Source of the DNA: CAYOWK01 sp964407665
GTDB lineage: Bacteria; Pseudomonadota; Alphaproteobacteria; Caulobacterales; Hyphomonadaceae
Direction: 5' to 3'
NCBI GenBank assembly: GCA_964407665.1
Contig: CAYOWK010000003.1
Location: 62,001 to 126,000, forward strand
Length of the DNA stretch: 64,000 bases
The translations under genes and the position numbers were made by a program. Under the pieces are notes generated by a model that did not search any database, was not told the DNA's origin, and saw only the letters and a list, made by a program, of their open reading frames with translations. Shown here one piece after another: positions 58,631-64,000 of this stretch; within the stretch, counting starts at the first letter, position 1, and each line of letters opens with the position of its first letter.

Positions 58631-59911
58631 CTACCAGCGCGATCCCTGGACGGCCTGATCGGCCTCGACTTTCGCCGAATACGAGTTGTCGCGGTACTTC
58701 TTGAACTCGTTGCGGGCGATGGCGCGCTGGTGGACCTCATCCGGGCCGTCCGCGAGGCGCATCGTGCGCATCGAGGCGTACTGGCGAGCCAGGCCGGCGT
58801 CAGAGGAGACCCCGGCGCCGCCGAAGGCCTGGATGGCGTCGTCGATGATCTTGAGCGCGGCGCGGGGGCCGGCGACCTTGATCATGGCGATCTCATTGGC
58901 GGCGTACTTGTTGCCAACCTTGTCCATCATGTCCGCAGCTTTGAGGCAGAGTAGACGCGTCATCTCGATATCCATGCGGGCGTCCGCAATGCGGGTCTCC
59001 CATACGGACTGCTCGGCGACCTTCTTGCCGAAGGCTTCACGCGAGAGGAGACGCTTGCACATCTTCTCGAGCGCCACTTCCGCAGAGCCGATGGTGCGCA
59101 TGCAGTGATGGATACGGCCCGGCCCGAGGCGGCCTTGCGCGATCTCGAAGCCACGGCCCTCGCCGAGCAGGATGTTCGAGGCGGGCACGCGGACGTTGTC
59201 GAGGAGCACTTCGGCGTGGCCATGCGGCGCGTCGTCATATCCGAAGACGGGCAGCATGCGGAGCACCTTCACGCCGGGGGTGTCGAGCGGCACGAGGATC
59301 TGCGACTGCTGCTTGTGCTTGGGCGCGCTGGGGTCGCTCTTGCCCATCACGATGGCCACCTTGCAGTGGCTGTCGCCAACGCCCGACGACCACCACTTGC
59401 GGCCGTTGATGACGTACTCGTCGCCGTCGCGCTCGATGCGCGTCGCGATGTTGGTGGCGTCCGAGGAAGCCACATCCGGCTCGGTCATGAGGAAGGCGGA
59501 GCGGATGTCGCCGTTCATCAGCGGACGCAGCCACTTCTCCTTCTGCTCTTCCGTGCCGTAGTAGTGGAAGACTTCCATGTTGCCGGTGTCAGGCGCGGAG
59601 CAGTTGAACACCTCCGAGGCGAACGACACGCGGCCCATGATCTCGGCCAGCGGCGCGTATTCGAGGTTGGTGAGCCCGGCGCCGTGCCACTCGCCTTTGT
59701 CATGCTCCTTGTGGGGCGGCATGAACATGTTCCACAGGCCTTCGGATTTCGCGATCGCCTTCAGGTCGTGGACGATCTGCGGCGTCGTCCAGCGATCGCC
59801 CTCATCGTGCTGCTTCGCGAACGTGTCGACGTTGGGATAGATATGCTTGTCCATGAACGCCGTGACGCGGCTGATGTAGTCTTTCATCTTGGGGGTGTAT
59901 TCGAAGTTCAT
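58631..59911 (-). CDS. Acyl-CoA dehydrogenase
   Basis: FAD enzyme of 426 residues introducing a double bond into an acyl-CoA. Visible motifs are SAFLMTEPDVASSDATNI, YVINGRKWWSSGVGDSHCKV, LLDNVRVPASNILLGEGRGF, RLGPGRIHHCMRTIG and the C-terminal AFGGAGVSSDAGLARQY. The sequence resembles the ACAD10/11-type bacterial FadE-like enzymes. A GAGGAG lies about 8 bases before the ATG at 59911; the open frame runs 117 bases further with no support. The gene stands alone. Confidence 0.93.
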   Translation of the reverse strand: MNFEYTPKMKDYISRVTAFMDKHIYPNVDTFAKQHDEGDRWTTPQIVHDLKAIAKSEGLWNMFMPPHKEHDKGEWHGAGLTNLEYAPLAEIMGRVSFASEVFNCSAPDTGNMEVFHYYGTEEQKEKWLRPLMNGDIRSAFLMTEPDVASSDATNIATRIERDGDEYVINGRKWWSSGVGDSHCKVAIVMGKSDPSAPKHKQQSQILVPLDTPGVKVLRMLPVFGYDDAPHGHAEVLLDNVRVPASNILLGEGRGFEIAQGRLGPGRIHHCMRTIGSAEVALEKMCKRLLSREAFGKKVAEQSVWETRIADARMDIEMTRLLCLKAADMMDKVGNKYAANEIAMIKVAGPRAALKIIDDAIQAFGGAGVSSDAGLARQYASMRTMRLADGPDEVHQRAIARNEFKKYRDNSYSAKVEADQAVQGSRW

Positions 59912-60180
59912 GGGCGACTCCTCGTCTCTTCCGTCGTTGGATCTAGTCTTACCCCTGCGGGGTGAATCCGGCCGCGGCTCAAAAACCGACTGAAATCTCG
60001 GTTTCCGCCAGCGCTGAAGCCACGACAAGTAAATTCTCGCGCCGCGTCAGCGAGCTAGCCGCCACGCGGTCAGCATACATGGGTGCTGGCAATCCCGTAG
60101 CTGGTAACATCCTGACCCCGTCAAAGCGGCGTCAGTCTGTCGCGGAGGATGAAGATAGAGACGTCCGTCTCTCGACAGCC

Positions 60181-60744
60181 TCAGCGCTCCCGCAGGTAAA
60201 CCTGCGGCGGGCTCCGTTCTGCCAGCACAGATGTTTCGCGCCACGAGTAGCAGACCAGCGGGGCTGCGACGCCACCTACCGTCTCGGTTTTCCGGCCAGA
60301 CAACTCCCCGCCGAGCGACTCGTAGAACGCCCTGGCCCCGGCGTTGTCGCGCAAGACCCAGAGGCCGGAGGTAAAGAGGCCCCTGCGGATCGAATGATCT
60401 GCGGCCGCCTTCATCAACGCCCGACCGATCCCGGCGCCGCAATACTCACGCAGAACGTAGATCATCGATACTTCGGCGTCCCACGGCGAGAACGCGTCCC
60501 GGCTGGCGCCCGTGCTCACGAAACCGATCACTCGATCACGCAACGTCGCCACGAAGATCGCCTCATCGCGCTCGCGTCCGAGTTGCTCGACCGCTGATCG
60601 CCAGTGAGGCAGAAGCCGGGCTTCGGACAGGCTGGCGAGATGGGCAGGATCCAGCAGCCCCTTGTACCGGTCCTTCCACGTGGCCGCGTGGACCTGTGCG
60701 ATGCCCCGGACATCTCCGGGCCTGGCTCCGCGAACGACGATCAT
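60181..60744 (-). CDS. GNAT-family N-acetyltransferase
   Basis: A 187-residue acetyltransferase. It begins MIVVRGARPGDVRGIAQVHA, has a central strand SMIYVLREY and the acetyl-CoA loop CGAGIGRALMKAA, followed by LWVLRDNAGARAFYESLGGE. The acceptor is unknown. The ATG at 60744 matches the domain start. The 269 bases between its stop and the upstream dehydrogenase gene hold no convincing gene. Confidence 0.85.
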   Translation of the reverse strand: MIVVRGARPGDVRGIAQVHAATWKDRYKGLLDPAHLASLSEARLLPHWRSAVEQLGRERDEAIFVATLRDRVIGFVSTGASRDAFSPWDAEVSMIYVLREYCGAGIGRALMKAAADHSIRRGLFTSGLWVLRDNAGARAFYESLGGELSGRKTETVGGVAAPLVCYSWRETSVLAERSPPQVYLRER

Positions 60745-60873
60745 CAGTGTCTCCACGCCGACAATGGATGGAGCGTGAGCCCAGCCGGGGAATCGTGCAA
60801 GAGAGCCCTTGCAGACGCGGGCGCCGCCGGTCAGCGGCGGCGATCTCCCGGGCGCCAATCGGGAAAACGCCCA

Positions 60874-61647
60874 ATGTCAGGGCTTGTGATCGCCGCGATC
60901 CTGACGGCAACCCTCGTCACCGCCTGTATTTCCGGGATTTTCGGGATGGCCGGCGGTGTCGTCCTGATGGGCGTCCTGCTGGCCATGATGCCCGTCGCCA
61001 TGGCGATGGTGATGCACGGGCTGATCCAGATCGTCGGAAATTTCTCCCGGGCTGTCCTGCATGTCCGGCATATCTCGTGGCGTCTTGTTGGACGGTATTC
61101 GATCGGCGTCGTCTTTTCCGTGCTGTTGCTTGCACTGCTCGCCTGGCGACCTTCAGAGCCCTTGGTGCTGATCATGCTCGGCCTCACCCCCGTGCTGGTC
61201 TGGACGCCGCCCAGGCTCTTGGCCCTTGACGCCGAACGGCATGGCCAGGCGGAGATCTGCGGCTTCCTGGTGCAGTCGCTGAACACACTGGCAGGCGTCG
61301 CTGGTCCCCTGCTCGACCTGTTCTTTGTCAGGACGCAGCTTCCCAGACACAGGGTTGTTGCCACGAAAGCCGCCACTCAGGTTCTGGCACACGCGGTGAA
61401 GATCGGGTTCTGGGGCGGCCCACTCTGGCGAAGCCTGACGGGTGGCGAGGCGGCCCCCGGACTGACCGTCCCGCCGCTCTGGCTCTTTGCTGCGGTGGTT
61501 CCGCTCTCGATCACCGGAACCTGGCTTGGCTCCAGAGTGCTCGAGCAGATGACCGATACCGGCTTTCGAGCCTGGACGCGCTGGATCGTCACAGCAATGG
61601 GCGCCATCTACCTCGTACAGGGTATCGCCCAGCTAGCCGGAGCGTGA
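60874..61647 (+). CDS. TauE/SafE-family membrane transporter
   Basis: A 257-residue membrane protein of the sulfite exporter TauE/SafE family. The first repeat begins VTACISGIFGMAGGVVLMG, and the second contains QSLNTLAGVAGPLLDLFFV, the usual paired glycine-rich re-entrant motifs. Eight or so hydrophobic segments are visible. The substrate (sulfite, sulfoacetate or another anion) is unknown. The ATG at 60874 starts the first helix. It is divergent from the GNAT gene and ends 1 base from a convergent lipoprotein gene. Confidence 0.85.
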   Translation: MSGLVIAAILTATLVTACISGIFGMAGGVVLMGVLLAMMPVAMAMVMHGLIQIVGNFSRAVLHVRHISWRLVGRYSIGVVFSVLLLALLAWRPSEPLVLIMLGLTPVLVWTPPRLLALDAERHGQAEICGFLVQSLNTLAGVAGPLLDLFFVRTQLPRHRVVATKAATQVLAHAVKIGFWGGPLWRSLTGGEAAPGLTVPPLWLFAAVVPLSITGTWLGSRVLEQMTDTGFRAWTRWIVTAMGAIYLVQGIAQLAGA

Positions 61648-61648
61648 C

Positions 61649-62140
61649 CTACTCGACCGAGCAGAACAGATCATCGCCGCTCTGGTCTCGCCCGATCCGG
61701 CAGCCCGTCTCGATGTAGTGGAAGGTCTGGTCGCCCAGCCAGTTGCTGCGCTCCTGAAGCACCTGCAGGTCCACCCGCGACGACGGCGGCTGGGTGATCC
61801 ACTCGGGCCAGGACGAATGCTCGCAGTCTCCGGCCACCCCCAGGCCGCTGCGGCACAGCTCCAGCCGCATGGCGAGCAGCGAAAGCGCGCCGGATTTCAG
61901 GGAAGCGTCGATCCGGAGGATTTCATTCTCATCCGGCGCCGATACGTCAAACGGGCGCTGCTGCAGACCTTCCTGCGCGCGGTCCAGAAGCACCTGCCAG
62001 CGGCCCGCCTCGATCGCCAGATAGAACGGCTCGATCGGCTCGGCCCCCACCTCCTGATCAGGCTGGGGAAGCTGGGCGACGCCAGCGCATGCAGACAATG
62101 CGATCGCGCCCGCAAGCAGCGCACGGATACGAAAAGCCAT
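61649..62140 (-). CDS. Hypothetical lipoprotein
   Basis: A 163-residue predicted lipoprotein (IRALLAGAIALSAC, lipobox LSAC). The mature part has IEPFYLAIEAGRWQVLLDRA, SLLAMRLELCRSGLGVAGDC and a C-terminal pair of Cys (ETGCRIGRD, LFCSVE), so two disulfides are possible. No domain recognised. It lies downstream of the ABC exporter on the same strand (89-base gap), so co-expression is possible. Confidence 0.6.
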   Translation of the reverse strand: MAFRIRALLAGAIALSACAGVAQLPQPDQEVGAEPIEPFYLAIEAGRWQVLLDRAQEGLQQRPFDVSAPDENEILRIDASLKSGALSLLAMRLELCRSGLGVAGDCEHSSWPEWITQPPSSRVDLQVLQERSNWLGDQTFHYIETGCRIGRDQSGDDLFCSVE

Positions 62141-62229
62141 CCCGAAGTCCCTCCTCGAACCAGCGTGTCTTGCGCCAGGCTTGTGTCCGGATCGTGGTGG
62201 AAGCTCGACCCCTTGGCGTCGCCATGGCG

Positions 62230-63972
62230 TCAGGAAAGTTGCAGCGCGGCAAGGCGCGCATAGGCCCCCCCTGCTGCAATCAGCTCGTCATGGCCGCCGC
62301 TCTCCACGATTCGCCCATTGTCGACAACGAAGATGCGGTCCGCCTTACGCACCGTGGCGAGTCGGTGTGCAATCACCAGAATGGTCCGGCTGCCGGCAAG
62401 TGAAGACAGCGCTGCCTGGATGCGGGTCTCACTTTCGGAATCGAGGGCGCTCGTCGCTTCGTCCAGCAGCAGGATCGGCGCTCGCGACAGCAGCGCGCGC
62501 GCAAGTGCGATCCGTTGACGCTGACCACCTGACAGGTTTCGCCCTGCCTCCCCGGCCCGGGTCTCCCAGCCCTGAGGCAGGCTGGCGATGAATTCGCAGC
62601 TCGCGGCAGCGGCAGCCGCCTCGATATCCTCGATGGACGCCCCCGGCCGGCCGAGCTCGATGTTCTGCCGGATCGTCGTGTCGAACAGGAAGGAGTCCTG
62701 TGAAACCAGCGCCATCTGCCGTCTGAGCGACGATAGTGTGATGTCTCGAACGTCGACGCCGTCGATACGCACGGCCCCTGCGCTCGTGTCGTACAGCCTC
62801 AGCAGCAGGTTGAAGACAGTGGATTTGCCGGCGCCGGACGGACCCACGAGAGCGACGGTCTGGCCTGCACGGACGCCAAATGTCAGGTCGGTCAGCACGG
62901 GCGAGCCGTCACTATAGGCAAACCCGACCGACTCGAACGCGATCTCGCCGGTTGCCGCCTCTATCTCTAGTGCTCGGGGCTTGTTTTTCACCTGGATCGG
63001 CAGATCCATCACGCGGTAGACCCGTTCAGCGGCCGCGAGGCCTTCATTCAGAACAGAGTTGAGTGTCCCCAGCGCCCGCACCTCAGGGGATGCGACAGCA
63101 ATCGCCGTGATGAATCCGACCAGGTCTCCCACGGTCATCTCGCCGGTAAGGGCCCGCCAACCGGCAAACGCAAACAGGCCCGCCAGAGCCAGTCCGCCGA
63201 TGACCTCGAGAAAGGGATCGACGAACGCCTTGGAGCGAAGGATCTTTAGGTAGAGCCGTGCACGATCCTCGAAGGCGCTGCGGGCGCGGTCCTGCTGGAA
63301 GCCTTCAAGGCCAAAGGCCTTCACCGTGCGTGCGCCCTGAAAGGCCTCGGTCAGAAGCGCCGTCATTTCGCCCGCCTGCTCCTGCGCCCGGCGTGACGTC
63401 TTCCGGATCCGCTCCCCCAGCTTGATGATGGGAAGGAAGGCGATCGGATAGGCGACCAGCAGGAACAGGGCGAGCGCCCAGTCTCTCGTGAACATGAAGA
63501 TCAGCGCGGCGACCACCGTCAGTACGGATTTCGCGAGGTTGGACGCCACCCGCAGCGAGGCCTCGCGGACCAGCGTCATGTCGTTCGCGAACTGGGAGAC
63601 AAATTCGCCGGACGCATTGGCCTGCAGGGCCGCATAGTCTCCCCCGATCAAGCGGGTAAAGAGCGCATCCTGGAGATGGACAATCGCGCGCTGGACGCCA
63701 TGATTGTTGGCCTGCGTCTGGGCGTACATCGCAATCGAGCGCACGACGACGAGGATGAGGATTGCGACGGGCGCGACCGTCATAACGCTGGCGTCGCCGT
63801 CCTTGAGCCAGTCCATGGCCCGCGCGGTGATGTCAGCGTAGCCATAGGCCGCAGCGGCAGCCAGCGCGGCCATCAGACCGCCAAGCAGGAACCAGCGCCA
63901 CTGTGGCGCAAGCCAGTCACGGAAGAACCGCGCAGCGTGACGGGGCGGGCTGGCGCTGGTGTCAGACGTCAT
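62230..63972 (-). CDS. ABC exporter, MsbA/lipid-type half transporter
   Basis: A 580-residue half transporter with six N-terminal membrane helices fused to a nucleotide-binding domain, the layout of MsbA and related lipid or drug exporters. The coupling region reads GEFVSQFANDMTLVREASLR. The NBD has Walker A LVGPSGAGKSTVFNLLLR, the Q-loop LVSQDSFLFD, the signature NLSGGQRQRIALARALL, Walker B ILLLDEATSALDSESE and the switch VIAHRLATVRKADRI. It functions as a homodimer by analogy. Lipid A, phospholipid or drug export cannot be distinguished without neighbours beyond the window. Confidence 0.92.
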   Translation of the reverse strand: MTSDTSASPPRHAARFFRDWLAPQWRWFLLGGLMAALAAAAAYGYADITARAMDWLKDGDASVMTVAPVAILILVVVRSIAMYAQTQANNHGVQRAIVHLQDALFTRLIGGDYAALQANASGEFVSQFANDMTLVREASLRVASNLAKSVLTVVAALIFMFTRDWALALFLLVAYPIAFLPIIKLGERIRKTSRRAQEQAGEMTALLTEAFQGARTVKAFGLEGFQQDRARSAFEDRARLYLKILRSKAFVDPFLEVIGGLALAGLFAFAGWRALTGEMTVGDLVGFITAIAVASPEVRALGTLNSVLNEGLAAAERVYRVMDLPIQVKNKPRALEIEAATGEIAFESVGFAYSDGSPVLTDLTFGVRAGQTVALVGPSGAGKSTVFNLLLRLYDTSAGAVRIDGVDVRDITLSSLRRQMALVSQDSFLFDTTIRQNIELGRPGASIEDIEAAAAAASCEFIASLPQGWETRAGEAGRNLSGGQRQRIALARALLSRAPILLLDEATSALDSESETRIQAALSSLAGSRTILVIAHRLATVRKADRIFVVDNGRIVESGGHDELIAAGGAYARLAALQLS

Positions 63973-64000
63973 TGGCCTGTTCAGGCCTTGTGCTCCCGGC

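Noticed and set aside
58613..58640. Possible terminator spanning the acyl-CoA dehydrogenase stop codon (CTGG...CCAG then TTTTATT on the minus strand)
   Set aside because: The stem is only four pairs and overlaps the stop codon; too weak to annotate.
59962..60180. Plus-strand frame running into the GNAT gene, and a short palindrome AGAGACG-TC-CGTCTCT at 60157-60172
   Set aside because: The frame is a shadow of the GNAT gene beyond 60181. The palindrome has no usable loop or T-run, so I did not call it a terminator.

Overview
This is one contiguous piece of a GC-rich alphaproteobacterial chromosome. The gene order ntrC-ntrY-ntrX-hfq-hflX, the block murA-DUF2948-hisD-UPF0262-infA-maf-RNase E/G-yacG-tRNA-Phe, and a cluster of ATGA/GTGA stop-start overlaps all point to Alphaproteobacteria. 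A member of Caulobacterales/Hyphomonadaceae or a relative is my best guess, but this is not proven. No phage, integrase, transposase, relaxase or CRISPR array is visible, so the window reads as core chromosome with a few accessory segments.

Layout. 0-9.5 kb: nitrogen-type regulation (ntrC, cut at its 5' end; ntrYX; hfq; hflX), then mazG, an MBL-fold phosphodiesterase and tatD. 9.5-13.5 kb: holB, tmk, the D,D-carboxypeptidase gene dacA and rlpA, all leftward. 13.5-20.8 kb: tRNA-Ser, a HupE/UreJ-like membrane protein, tRNA-Phe and the leftward housekeeping block from tRNA-Thr to yacG, including a 46-codon gene just upstream of murA. 20.8-27.2 kb: a MocA-like/XdhC pair, an enoyl-CoA hydratase with an acyl-CoA ligase, a 745-base hairpin-rich non-coding region and a second acyl-CoA ligase. 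27.2-41.6 kb: a DctA-type transporter, secF without secD, an ExoD-family protein, an EF-hand protein followed by a two-component system, an MFS transporter, M61 and M28 peptidases, a universal stress protein, and a membrane-anchored putative regulator beside a lipoprotein. 41.7-53.7 kb: tRNA-Lys, a DUF1800-DUF1501 pair and a compact type IV secretion (virB) operon. 54.1-64 kb: tgt-queA (queuosine), small lipoproteins, two paralogous secreted proteins of unknown function, an acyl-CoA dehydrogenase, a GNAT enzyme, a TauE/SafE protein and an MsbA-like ABC exporter.

How the genes work together. The ntr block would couple nitrogen or redox sensing to transcription, but both NtrC and NtrX lack the GAFTGA loop used to engage sigma-54. 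The virB cluster has virB1, 2, 3, 4, 6, 9, 10 and 11 but no virB5, virB7, virB8, virD4 or relaxase. A 29-codon reading frame with a strong ribosome-binding site sits where virB8 would normally be. QueA and Tgt act in sequence on tRNA, yet Tgt has lost two of its three zinc cysteines.

The items most worth a second look are the structured intergenic region at 24.9-25.6 kb, the reduced virB operon with its small reading frame, the Tgt zinc-site loss, and the membrane-anchored regulator at 39.7 kb. Start sites were chosen from domain boundaries, Shine-Dalgarno sequences and overlaps with the preceding gene. They differ from the longest open frame in many cases.
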